Assembly: GCA_001784735.1 (NCBI GenBank)
Contig: MFSB01000009.1
Location: forward strand, 1-12,947
From: Candidatus Moranbacteria bacterium RIFCSPLOWO2_12_FULL_48_12
GTDB taxonomy: Bacteria > Patescibacteriota > Minisyncoccia > Moranbacterales > UBA1568
Direction: 5' to 3'
DNA: 12,947 nucleotides
Numbering within the stretch: position 1 is the first letter of the stretch; every line of letters begins with the position of its first letter. This document shows positions 5,333-11,282 of the stretch, one piece after another. A program made the position numbers and the translations under genes. A model generated the notes under the pieces. That model saw nothing but the letters and a program-made list of their open reading frames with translations, made no database searches and had not been told where the DNA came from.

Positions 5333-5566
5333 ATGAACACTCGAAAAAAAGCACTGATAGCACTAGTTGTCAGCTGTGTTGCCACCATAGTCCTTGGTAG
5401 CATGCAATTGTTGGGATATTTCCCAATGTTTTTCGAACTAAAGCTTGTCAAGTATGGACAAGCAGCGTTGCTTGTAGCCATTGGGCTGAGCTACTTGGTA
5501 ATATTCCTCGCTCCTCGACAACAAAGTTCGGTGGATGAATCCATCAAAGCGCCAAAACGTTTTTAA
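5333..5566 (+). CDS. Small membrane protein, 77 aa, two helices
   Basis: Begins MNTRKKALIALVV with three early basic residues, then a first membrane span (about 7-29) and a second (about 43-61; GQAALLVAIGLSYLVIFL), and ends in a short polar tail (SVDESIKAPKRF). The positive-inside rule places both ends in the cytoplasm. A GGAAAG Shine-Dalgarno sits 7 nt upstream. It is the second gene of the unit starting at 5035, ahead of a strong terminator. I do not recognise a family. Possible roles include an accessory subunit or small membrane regulator, but nothing in the sequence decides this. Confidence 0.75.
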   Translation: MNTRKKALIALVVSCVATIVLGSMQLLGYFPMFFELKLVKYGQAALLVAIGLSYLVIFLAPRQQSSVDESIKAPKRF

Positions 5567-5570
5567 ATTT

Positions 5571-5615
5571 TCAAGGCAGCTGACGCATCGCGTTTGCTGC
5601 CTTGAATCATTTTTA
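5571..5615 (+). terminator. Terminator of the small-protein unit
   Basis: Perfect 10-bp stem TCAAGGCAGC (5571-5580)/GCTGCCTTGA (5596-5605), 15-nt loop, followed by ATCATTTTTAT. It lies 5 bp after the stop codon of the 77-aa gene. It may also stop the convergent yadGH transcript, though the minus-side tail (AAAATTTAAAAA) is poor. Confidence 0.88.
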
Positions 5616-5672
5616 TAAGGTTTTCAATTTTACAAAAACATTTTCCATTTTGATTTTTGATATTTACATTAT

Positions 5673-6446
5673 CTAAGTCCTCAATCCCCGTCCCGTTTTG
5701 AAAAGATAGATATTGGCGAAGATGAGCACCGCACTCAGACCGATAAGAATGAAAAGACTGAACGGCACGCTGACGTCGGATACTCCCAAGAAACCATAGC
5801 GGAAACCGTTGACCATATAGAGGATGGGATTCCACACAGAAACGGTTTGCCAAATCGGTGGCAAAGCGCTGATGGAATAGAACACTCCGCCCAAGTACGT
5901 GAGCGGGGTCAGGACGAATGTCGGGATGATGGACACACCGTCGAAATCCTTGGCATAGATGCCGTTCAAGAGTCCCGCCAAAGCGAAGAGCAATGAAGTA
6001 AGAAAGATAAATGCCACCGTCAGAAACCAGTTATGAATCGTCAGATGAGTGAAAAAGAGGGAAACCCCGAGCACCAAGACTCCCGTGAGTAGTCCCCTGA
6101 ATACACCTCCGGTCACGTAGCCTGCCACCACGAGAAACGGCTTGATCGGAGAAACGAGCAACTCTTCTATCGATTTCTGAAATTTGGAACCGAAAAACGA
6201 GCTCGCCACATTGGCAAAAGAGTTGGTGATGACCGCCATCATCACGAGCCCCGGCACGATGAACTGGATATAGCTGAAATCGCCGAATCCCTTGATCTGC
6301 GACCCGATAAACGTCCCAAACACCACATAGTAGAGCGTCGTCGTCACGACTGAAGGCAGAAGAGTCTGCGGCCAGATGCGGAGAAAGCGCACGCTCTCCT
6401 TGCGCACGATCGTCATATAGGCCACCCACATTTCTCTCAACGTCAT
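5673..6446 (-). CDS. yadH: ABC-2 type exporter permease (YadH-like)
   Basis: Membrane subunit of a two-gene ABC exporter; it would form a dimer in the inner membrane bound to two YadG-like ATPases. The 257 aa match the family length (E. coli YadH about 256). They carry its conserved stretches: QFIVPGLVMMAVITNSFANV, ASSFFGSKFQKSIEELLVSP, FALAGLLNGIYAK, and TFVLTPLTYLGGVFYSI near the ABC-2 signature, then NPILYMVNGFRYGFLG. Six hydrophobic spans are visible. The start overlaps the stop of the ATPase gene as ATGA, indicating translational coupling. The exported substrate is unknown; relatives include drug, polysaccharide and lipid exporters. The close resemblance to gammaproteobacterial YadH is from memory. 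Confidence 0.94.
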   Translation of the reverse strand: MTLREMWVAYMTIVRKESVRFLRIWPQTLLPSVVTTTLYYVVFGTFIGSQIKGFGDFSYIQFIVPGLVMMAVITNSFANVASSFFGSKFQKSIEELLVSPIKPFLVVAGYVTGGVFRGLLTGVLVLGVSLFFTHLTIHNWFLTVAFIFLTSLLFALAGLLNGIYAKDFDGVSIIPTFVLTPLTYLGGVFYSISALPPIWQTVSVWNPILYMVNGFRYGFLGVSDVSVPFSLFILIGLSAVLIFANIYLFKTGRGLRT

Positions 6447-7378
6447 ACTTTTTTCGTTAGATGGAGAAAGAGCTCTTCCAAACGATTGGCTTTGTTGCGC
6501 ATGCTCCTGACCCGGATATCCAGACGATTGAGCGCCACAATGGCATCACTCAGCGTTTCATCTTTTCCGAGGCTCATCTCTATCGTCTGGCTATCTATTT
6601 TTTGAACGCCGAAATTCGTAAGCAGCTTTTCCACCTCGGAAGAGAGCGGCGCTTCCAGATCAAAAACGAATGTCTCGACGTGCATCTTACTCAATAAATC
6701 TTTGACGAGGCCCTGCTCGATTATCTCCCCCTCATGGATGATGGCCACGCTTCGGCAGAGCTGTTCCGCCTCTTCCAAATAATGAGTCGTCAAGATGATT
6801 GTCCGGCCAGCCGTGTTGAGTTCTTTCAAAAACACCCACATCTCGCGCCGGAGCTCGATATCCACACCCGCCGTCGGCTCATCGAGAATGAGCAGCTTCG
6901 GTTCATGGATGAGAGCGCGCGCGATCATCAATCGACGTTTCATCCCGCCGGAGAGCATACGCGCCGCAGAATTCCTTTTTTCCCACAGCCCCAGTTGCTT
7001 CAGATATTTCTCCGCTCGTGGCAAAGCCACCGCGCGCGGAATCCCATAATACCCCGCCTGATCCACCACGATACTCTGCACTTTCTCGAAGATGCTGAAA
7101 TTGAATTCCTGGGGAACGATGCCGACGCTCGCTCTGGCCTGACTAGTATCCATATCCAGATCGTGCCCCAACACTTCCACTCTTCCGCTTGTTTTGTTGA
7201 CCAAGCCGACAATGATGCCGATAATGGTCGTTTTGCCGGCGCCATTAGGACCCAAGAGACCGAAAAATTCCCCCTCCGGCACCACCAAATCGATCCCCTT
7301 GAGCGCCACCACGCCATTGGAATAGACTTTTTTCAATTGTTTTACTGAGAGAGCTGCTGGCATATGATGATAAAACAT
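6443..7378 (-). CDS. yadG: ABC exporter ATPase (YadG-like)
   Basis: ATP-binding subunit that drives the adjacent permease. Using the start at 7378 (311 aa), Walker A GPNGAGKT is at 43-50, the Q-loop at PQEFNF (89-94), signature LSGGM at 142-146, Walker B LLILDE at 162-167, the D-loop in PTAGVD, and the switch histidine in TTHYLEE (His199). All catalytic residues are present. The C-terminal domain ends in SMRNKANRLEELFLHL, as in YadG. The start is uncertain. ATG 7396 lies inside a REP-like repeat (GGGATGAC) and would add six residues; ATG 7363 (MPAALSV) is also possible; no strong Shine-Dalgarno decides. The gene is followed by yadH with an ATGA overlap. Confidence 0.94.
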   Translation of the reverse strand: MFYHHMPAALSVKQLKKVYSNGVVALKGIDLVVPEGEFFGLLGPNGAGKTTIIGIIVGLVNKTSGRVEVLGHDLDMDTSQARASVGIVPQEFNFSIFEKVQSIVVDQAGYYGIPRAVALPRAEKYLKQLGLWEKRNSAARMLSGGMKRRLMIARALIHEPKLLILDEPTAGVDIELRREMWVFLKELNTAGRTIILTTHYLEEAEQLCRSVAIIHEGEIIEQGLVKDLLSKMHVETFVFDLEAPLSSEVEKLLTNFGVQKIDSQTIEMSLGKDETLSDAIVALNRLDIRVRSMRNKANRLEELFLHLTKKV

Positions 7379-7391
7379 TAACTCGTCGTTT

Positions 7392-7490
7392 GTCATCCCG
7401 ACCGAGTCTTCGAGTGGAGGGATCTTAATTTGTGATGATTTGCATAACTCTGATACAACAGGGGGATTCCTCGACTACGCTCGGAATGAC
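7392..7490. repeat. Inverted pair of REP-like repeats upstream of yadG
   Basis: A left copy (7392-7424, GTCATCCCGACCGAG... GGAGGGATC) and a right copy in reverse (7464-7490; on the minus strand GTCATTCCGAGCGTAG... GAGGAATCC) flank about 40 bp. Both are versions of a GTCATyCCGAnCGnAG... GAGGrATC family that I know as a widespread intergenic repeat. The left copy overlaps the upstream candidate start of yadG. Confidence 0.7.
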
Positions 7491-7537
7491 GGAAAATTAT
7501 TGTGCTTTGTAATTATATTGTTTTTTTCAACAAGCTC

Positions 7538-8059
7538 TTACAGGTCTTTGAAAGGTAGCTCTCCAATATAGTCCGCCTTGCCGATAGACAGTCCATAGTG
7601 CCTGAGAATAGAATAGGCGGTCGTCATATGAAAGTAAAAATTCGGCAATCCATATCCATTCAGGTAATCCAAACCAAGCAGGTACTTGCCCGGAAAATAC
7701 TTGAGTGTAATCCGGCGCTCCTCGCTTCCCGCGAACTGCTCGGGAGTGAGCGTCTCCAAAAAAACGATGGTCTTTTCGATCCGTTCTACGAGCGCGGCAA
7801 GAGTCTGCTCGGAATCTTCAAAAGCCGGTGGTTCTGCACCGATGAGACGCACGGCCGTGCCCTTGGCATTGTCCGACGCGACCTGTACCTGCTTCACGAG
7901 AGAGAACTGATCAAGAGCCAAACGCGCCCCAAGGAGAGTCGGCTCGTCGATCTTTTTTTCTTTGATCCAGGCTTTCGCCTTCACCAGGATATTTTTCAGA
8001 TTGCCGAGCGTCCTCACGAAGTTCGGCACCGTCGCATTGTACATGGATATTTTTTCCAT
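7538..8059 (-). CDS. DUF1993-like protein, 173 aa
   Basis: Cytoplasmic protein of unknown activity matching the DUF1993 family, whose fold is related to DinB four-helix bundles. The recognisable parts are the opening ISMYNATVPNFVRTLGNL, LALDQFSLVKQVQVASD, the PAFEDSEQTLAALVERI region, and above all the C-terminal NFYFHMTTAYSILRHYG with GKADYIG. The length (173) is the usual one. Helices dominate, and there is no signal peptide or membrane span. The start at 8059 fits family alignments (MxISMY...), but no clear Shine-Dalgarno precedes it. An inverted-repeat element begins only 12 bp upstream and would have to carry, or be preceded by, the promoter. The family assignment is from memory of motifs. 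Confidence 0.85.
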   Translation of the reverse strand: MEKISMYNATVPNFVRTLGNLKNILVKAKAWIKEKKIDEPTLLGARLALDQFSLVKQVQVASDNAKGTAVRLIGAEPPAFEDSEQTLAALVERIEKTIVFLETLTPEQFAGSEERRITLKYFPGKYLLGLDYLNGYGLPNFYFHMTTAYSILRHYGLSIGKADYIGELPFKDL

Positions 8060-8071
8060 AGATTTGTAATG

Positions 8072-8315
8072 TTAGTTGTAAATAATGAACAGCGTTGTTT
8101 ACAGTTCTTTGTTCTTTAAGAGAGAGGTTCTTCTCTTTTGTCATCCTCGGGCTTGACCCGAGGATCCAGAAGGTCTACTAAAAACCCTTTTGGAGAAGGA
8201 ACATTTCTCTCTCTGGATCCCGCATCAAGTGCGGGATGACACCCTATATAAGTATTCCCTGACATTAAACACGTCTATGAAAAATGTAAACAACGCTGTT
8301 AATTCTTACAATTAA
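8072..8315. mobile_element. Nested inverted-repeat element (MITE/REP-like), 244 bp
   Basis: A perfect 15-bp terminal inverted repeat, AACAGCGTTGTTTAC (8088-8102) and its complement (8286-8300), extends imperfectly outward through TTAgTTGTAA (8072) and TTACAATTAA (8315). Inside is an inverted pair of REP-like hairpins: ATCCTCGGG-CTTGA-CCCGAGGAT (about 8143-8165) and ATCCCGCA-TCAAG-TGCGGGAT (8217-8237), each bounded by GTCAT and CCAGA. There is no coding capacity. The layout fits a non-autonomous element or a large structured RNA region. No clear target-site duplication was found. Confidence 0.6.
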
Positions 8316-8321
8316 GAATAA

Positions 8322-8354
8322 AAAAAGAAGTTCTCCCAGTATAGAAGAATTTCT
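8322..8354 (-). terminator. Possible terminator of the GDSL hydrolase gene
   Basis: Minus strand: an imperfect stem GAAATTCTTC (about 8344-8354) with GAGAACTTC (about 8328-8337), followed by seven or more T. It lies 30 nt after the stop at 8384. The stem has a mismatch, so confidence is modest. Confidence 0.45.
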
Positions 8355-8383
8355 GAAGATGAGCAAGTAACGCAAGCCGAGCG

Positions 8384-9010
8384 CTAATGAAGATATTTTG
8401 TCAGCAGAGGCGCGATCCGCTCGGCAATCTTGCTATAACCCAAATCGTTGGGATGGATGGCATCGCTCATCAGATCAGCATGGGCAAAAACTCCGGAAAG
8501 AACATCCTCGACATAGACCGCGCCGGTACGCTCGGCCAAAGATTCATATTCTTCATCCGCACCACCGCCGATGATCCCGCTCCGCACCCCGAGCACCATC
8601 ACGATCGATCCTCGAGCCTGAAATACCGTCACGATCTTCTCCAAATTCTGAAATACCTCTTCGCGCGGAATCTTTTTCAAAAAGTCATTCCCCCCAAGAA
8701 GGACAAGGGCTACTTTCGGATTTTCTGCGAGCGCCCTTGGAAGCCGTGCCAACCCGTCCTCTGTCGTGTCGCCGGGCACGCCGTAGTTCAAGATATCCGT
8801 ACCGACCAGGCGGCCGAGCTGTTTTCCCAGCGTATTCCCTGCCGTAGCCCCTTCTCCCGCGGCAAGACTGTCGCCAAAGAGAAGCACCGGGCCGCTTTTT
8901 GTGGAAGGGTAGTTTTTGATTGGCTGGTCGCTTGAAGAAAAAAACCACCAAAAAATCCCTCCAAAAACAAGAAGGATTATCCCGCCCTTGAATAAAAATG
9001 ATGATTTCAT
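8384..9010 (-). CDS. Membrane-anchored GDSL/SGNH-family hydrolase
   Basis: Predicted esterase or lysophospholipase of the TesA-like SGNH group, anchored by an N-terminal helix (about 8-24) after MKSSFLFKGG and facing the outside. All four signature blocks are present. Block I is FGDSLAAG (nucleophile Ser48), block II NYGVPGDTT (Gly77 in the oxyanion hole), block III GGNDFL (Asn108), and block V DAIHPND (Asp183, His186). The length of 208 aa suits the family. The ATG at 9010 has only ACGGA immediately before it, so translation may be weak or the start different. A near-perfect palindrome lies 15-30 nt upstream. The substrate is unknown; in a host-dependent cell it could act on host or neighbour lipids, which is speculation. 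Confidence 0.92.
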   Translation of the reverse strand: MKSSFLFKGGIILLVFGGIFWWFFSSSDQPIKNYPSTKSGPVLLFGDSLAAGEGATAGNTLGKQLGRLVGTDILNYGVPGDTTEDGLARLPRALAENPKVALVLLGGNDFLKKIPREEVFQNLEKIVTVFQARGSIVMVLGVRSGIIGGGADEEYESLAERTGAVYVEDVLSGVFAHADLMSDAIHPNDLGYSKIAERIAPLLTKYLH

Positions 9011-9011
9011 T

Positions 9012-9115
9012 CCGTTAGAAATTTTATTGATTCATCAATATTTTTTGAAAGTAGTGACAGATGGATTCGCTATCGTTTTGTAGTAACACCATGTTCGCCA
9101 TTGAATTTCTAACGG
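9012..9115. repeat. Inverted repeat and palindrome upstream of the GDSL gene
   Basis: CCGTTAGAAATT (9012-9023) recurs as its exact complement at 9104-9115. Within it lies a 16-nt palindrome, TATTGAT-TC-ATCAATA (9025-9040, with the central TC unpaired). The whole 9014-9162 gap shows no gene. The left arm abuts the GDSL start codon, so this may be its operator or leader structure. Confidence 0.5.
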
Positions 9116-9162
9116 GATTCATAATTCTATTTTACCGTTTCAAAATCCGGCGCTGGCAACCT

Positions 9163-9813
9163 TTATACATACAGGACGTACTTGAACATAAACCAGAAAT
9201 GAGCCAGGCTCCCTCCCATGACGAAAAGATGGAATATCTCGTGCATACCGAACCAGCCGGTTCTCGGAAATTTTTTCTCTAGTGCGAAAAAGACGACACC
9301 CGCCGTATAAAGAATACCGCCCGCTATGAGCCAGGAGAGGCCGCTCCAGGGAATAGATTGAAGCAAAACAGGAAGAGCCAAAGCGGCAAGCCATCCCATA
9401 ATGATAAAGAGTGTCGGCGAAAACCAATCCCGCTCCGCTTTCGAAAAGATTCTGTATAAAATTCCTGCAAAAGCCAAGCCCCACGCTATCCCGAACAGCG
9501 ACCAGCCCCAGCCCCGCTGTGGTATGGCAAGCATAAGCGGCGTATAGGTGCTGGCGATAAGAACATAAATCATCGAGTAATCAATAGTCTTGAAAACTGC
9601 CTTGGCGCGATGTTCCTTGGAAATAAAATGATAGAGAGCGCTGGCAGAGTATAGGAGAACCAGGCCGCTGCCGAAAATAGAGAATCCGACAATTTTCGGG
9701 GCGCTTCCATACAGGCTGGAAAAAATGATCAACAGCACCAACCCAGCCACCGAAAATAGCGCGCCGATAAAATGCGTCAAACTGCTTATCAATTCGTTGT
9801 TGCTCTTTTCCAT
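9163..9813 (-). CDS. Hemolysin III / PAQR (TrhA-like) membrane protein
   Basis: Seven-span membrane protein of the hemolysin III (YqfA/TrhA) family, the bacterial branch of PAQR receptors; some members affect membrane lipid homeostasis. Characteristic residues are the S58xxxH62 motif in YSASALYHF, Asp78 in DYSMIYVLIASTYTPL, and the C-terminal HEIFH (His191, His195) with a further His205 in GGSLAHF. These together form the presumed metal site. The length (216) and helix spacing are normal. The Shine-Dalgarno is weak (AGGG is distant). It starts 44 nt after the Nudix gene stop, so the two may share a transcript. Despite the name, true haemolytic activity is not implied. Confidence 0.94.
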   Translation of the reverse strand: MEKSNNELISSLTHFIGALFSVAGLVLLIIFSSLYGSAPKIVGFSIFGSGLVLLYSASALYHFISKEHRAKAVFKTIDYSMIYVLIASTYTPLMLAIPQRGWGWSLFGIAWGLAFAGILYRIFSKAERDWFSPTLFIIMGWLAALALPVLLQSIPWSGLSWLIAGGILYTAGVVFFALEKKFPRTGWFGMHEIFHLFVMGGSLAHFWFMFKYVLYV

Positions 9814-9857
9814 CTTGCTATAACTACCCTATTTACCACGAACACTATTTTCATATT

Positions 9858-10445
9858 TTAATATTCCGAGCTGAATAATTTACGTAAGGCTTCTTTCTTT
9901 TCCGGATACAGCTTGGCTTCCAGCAGCTTGAAAATAATTTCTTTTTCTGAGAATTGTTCGTGCGTGCCGAAATCGATGAATTCATCGAATGTCACAGGCT
10001 TGGGGGTAATCTTTTCTCCTCCATCGAGATCGAGGTCTGCCACTTTCTTCAAGCCTTTGGCGATGAAAACATAGACAGCCCAATCTATTTTGCTCACCGG
10101 CTGCTCTGCATGCCACAAGATATACTTCTCCGCTTCATATCCGCTTTCCCCCAGCAGTTCTCTCTTCGCTGCCTGGAGAACGTCCTCGCCCTCATCCACC
10201 CGACCACCCGTCGCGCCGATAAAGGGTTCTTTGCCCGGCTGCTCCTGCTCTGTCAGAATGATTCTGCCATCCGGAAGAACAGGAAAAACGACAACGGTAT
10301 CGGGACGCTTCACTTTCTCGAAAATCGCCTTGCTTCCGTCGAAGAGTTCCTGCTCCCACTGATACACGTCGAACATCGCTCCTTCGAACACGCATTTCGC
10401 ATCATCCGGTATCGGCTGTTTCGATTGTGGTCTCTGTATCTCCAT
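9858..10445 (-). CDS. Nudix hydrolase with altered Nudix box
   Basis: Pyrophosphohydrolase of the ADP-ribose pyrophosphatase-like Nudix group (195 aa). It would cleave nucleoside-diphosphate-linked compounds in the cytoplasm. The box runs from Gly81 to Gly102: G-x5-E87-x7-R95-E96-L-x-G99-E100-x-G102. In the consensus REUxEExGU the residue at 99 is Glu; here it is Gly (GGG codon, one transition from GAG). Glu96 and Glu100 remain, so metal binding may be kept or weakened. The start at 10445 is supported by TAAGGA 5 nt upstream; the in-frame ATG at 10466 lies before that site. A GTTC-TTGA-GAAC palindrome sits 40-55 nt upstream. The resemblance to ADP-ribose hydrolases comes from the overall text, for example VVVFPVLPDGRIILTEQEQP. 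Confidence 0.92.
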   Translation of the reverse strand: MEIQRPQSKQPIPDDAKCVFEGAMFDVYQWEQELFDGSKAIFEKVKRPDTVVVFPVLPDGRIILTEQEQPGKEPFIGATGGRVDEGEDVLQAAKRELLGESGYEAEKYILWHAEQPVSKIDWAVYVFIAKGLKKVADLDLDGGEKITPKPVTFDEFIDFGTHEQFSEKEIIFKLLEAKLYPEKKEALRKLFSSEY

Positions 10446-10484
10446 AGCATTCCTTATTAAAATCACACCGAACTTTCTATTCCA

Positions 10485-10500
10485 ATGTTCTTGAGAACAT
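10485..10500. promoter_or_regulatory. Palindromic candidate operator upstream of Nudix gene
   Basis: ATGTTCT-TG-AGAACAT, two perfect 7-bp arms, in the 74-bp gap between the VOC and Nudix genes. It abuts or overlaps a possible -35 (TTGGAA) for the Nudix gene. The GTTCnnnnGAAC form suits a dimeric repressor; it is not the standard LexA box (GAACnnnnGTTC). Confidence 0.35.
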
Positions 10501-10519
10501 GAGAGTAAGAAAATGCCGG

Positions 10520-10894
10520 TTATTCCTTAACTTTGCTGTAATCATAAAAGACGGCTTCCACATTGTGTCCGTCGGCATCGAGAACGAACGCGGCATAATA
10601 CCCTGGCCAATATTCTTTGCGATAGCCGGGTTTGCCATTGTCCTTGGCGCCGGCTGCCAGAACCGCTTTATAAAATGCTTGCACCGCTTTCTTGCTTTTG
10701 ACCTCAAAGGCGATATGTCCGGGCACGACTTCATCTTTCTTGACGATCCAAAAGCTGGTCTGGCCGCCCTCCATGAAACCAACCGCTTCGCCGTACTCCA
10801 TATTTTGTCTGTAGCCGATCGGACGCAAAGCCTTCTTATAGAACGCTTTCGCCTTTTTATAATCACTGACCGGGAGCGATACATGTGCGATCAT
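10520..10894 (-). CDS. VOC-family (glyoxalase/bleomycin-resistance-like) protein
   Basis: A 124-aa vicinal-oxygen-chelate protein made of two beta-alpha-beta-beta-beta units. The first opens with IAHVSLPVSDYKKAKAFYKKAL; the second with GHIAFEVKSKKAVQAFYKAV. Potential metal ligands are His4, His60 and Glu113 (in DGHNVEAVF), the standard positions, so an active metal site is plausible. Members are glyoxalases, dioxygenases or antibiotic-binding proteins; the substrate cannot be told here. No good Shine-Dalgarno precedes the ATG. A possible promoter lies at 10937-10964. The Nudix gene follows 74 nt downstream on the same strand. Confidence 0.92.
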   Translation of the reverse strand: MIAHVSLPVSDYKKAKAFYKKALRPIGYRQNMEYGEAVGFMEGGQTSFWIVKKDEVVPGHIAFEVKSKKAVQAFYKAVLAAGAKDNGKPGYRKEYWPGYYAAFVLDADGHNVEAVFYDYSKVKE

Positions 10895-10936
10895 ACACGT
10901 GTGGTTAATTTTGATACGAAATCCAACGCTAGATCT

Positions 10937-10964
10937 ATTCTACTCCCCTCTTCACAAAAAACAA
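10937..10964 (-). promoter_or_regulatory. Possible promoter of the VOC gene
   Basis: Minus strand: TTGTTT (10959-10964), 16-nt spacer, TAGAAT (10937-10942). It is divergent from the promoter of the 34-codon ORF, and competing AT-rich hexamers nearby make this tentative. Confidence 0.4.
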
Positions 10965-11022
10965 AAATCATACCCACTGGCTCAATGCTATAGACAATTC
11001 CTCTTTTTTTCTGTCCCCAATA

Positions 11023-11031
11023 TGCTACAAT
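11023..11031 (+). promoter_or_regulatory. Extended -10 promoter of the 34-codon ORF
   Basis: TATGC runs into TACAAT (-10 at 11026-11031), an extended -10 of the same form as at 5023. The -35 region (about 11003-11008) is T-rich without consensus. The expected start is near 11038, so the leader is about 28 nt. Confidence 0.65.
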
Positions 11032-11065
11032 AGCGCCATCAGCAACCTGACCACGAGAGGAAAAG

Positions 11066-11170
11066 ATGAGGTACAATTCGCATTTGGAAATAACGGTATT
11101 CGAAAAAGCGCGCCGTGAGCTCAAGCACCTACGTTTCTGCCTCTGGAGAAACATGATCAACCGGTGGTGA
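11066..11170 (+). CDS. Small hypothetical protein, 34 aa
   Basis: A 34-codon ORF (MRYNSHLEITVFEKARRELK..., ending NMINRW, stop TGA). A GAGAGGAAAAG Shine-Dalgarno lies just upstream, an extended -10 promoter sits 35 nt before the ATG, and a terminator starts 57 nt after the stop. The peptide is amphipathic and basic, predicted helical through about 8-32, with two Trp near the end (FCLWRNMINRW). It could sit on a membrane or bind a partner; I recognise no family. A second short frame (VVRNAKHLRS..., 20 codons) begins at overlapping GTG codons but has no site of its own. The unit could equally be a small RNA with an incidental ORF. Confidence 0.55.
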   Translation: MRYNSHLEITVFEKARRELKHLRFCLWRNMINRW

Positions 11171-11226
11171 GAAACGCAAAGCACCTTCGCTCACTGGTGG
11201 CGCTGGGGTTGAATAGTCAGAAATAA

Positions 11227-11268
11227 GAGGGCGGAAGCAGAACCATGCTTCCCCCTCGCTGCATTTTT
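11227..11268 (+). terminator. Terminator of the 34-codon ORF unit, possibly bidirectional
   Basis: Stem GAGGG plus GGAAGCA (11227-11239, one bulged C) pairs with TGCTTCC plus CCCTC (11246-11257), loop GAACCA. The plus-strand tail has TTTTT after six bases. The minus strand continues TTATTTCT directly, so it could also end the M23 peptidase transcript, whose stop is at 11283. Confidence 0.8.
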
Positions 11269-11282
11269 ATAGGAATTCCTGT

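Noticed and set aside
6734..7348. 204-codon plus-strand ORF opposite yadG
   Set aside because: Antisense shadow; the minus-strand frame carries all ABC ATPase motifs.
7598..8119. 173-codon plus-strand ORF opposite the DUF1993-like gene
   Set aside because: Antisense shadow running into the inverted-repeat element; no motif or initiation site.
9954..10460. 168-codon plus-strand ORF opposite the Nudix gene
   Set aside because: Antisense shadow of a gene with a recognisable Nudix box.
11066..11212. UGA read-through (recoded code) of the 34-codon ORF
   Set aside because: The in-frame continuation is only 13 codons, and UGA ends csaA and yadG with clear downstream starts, so the standard code applies.
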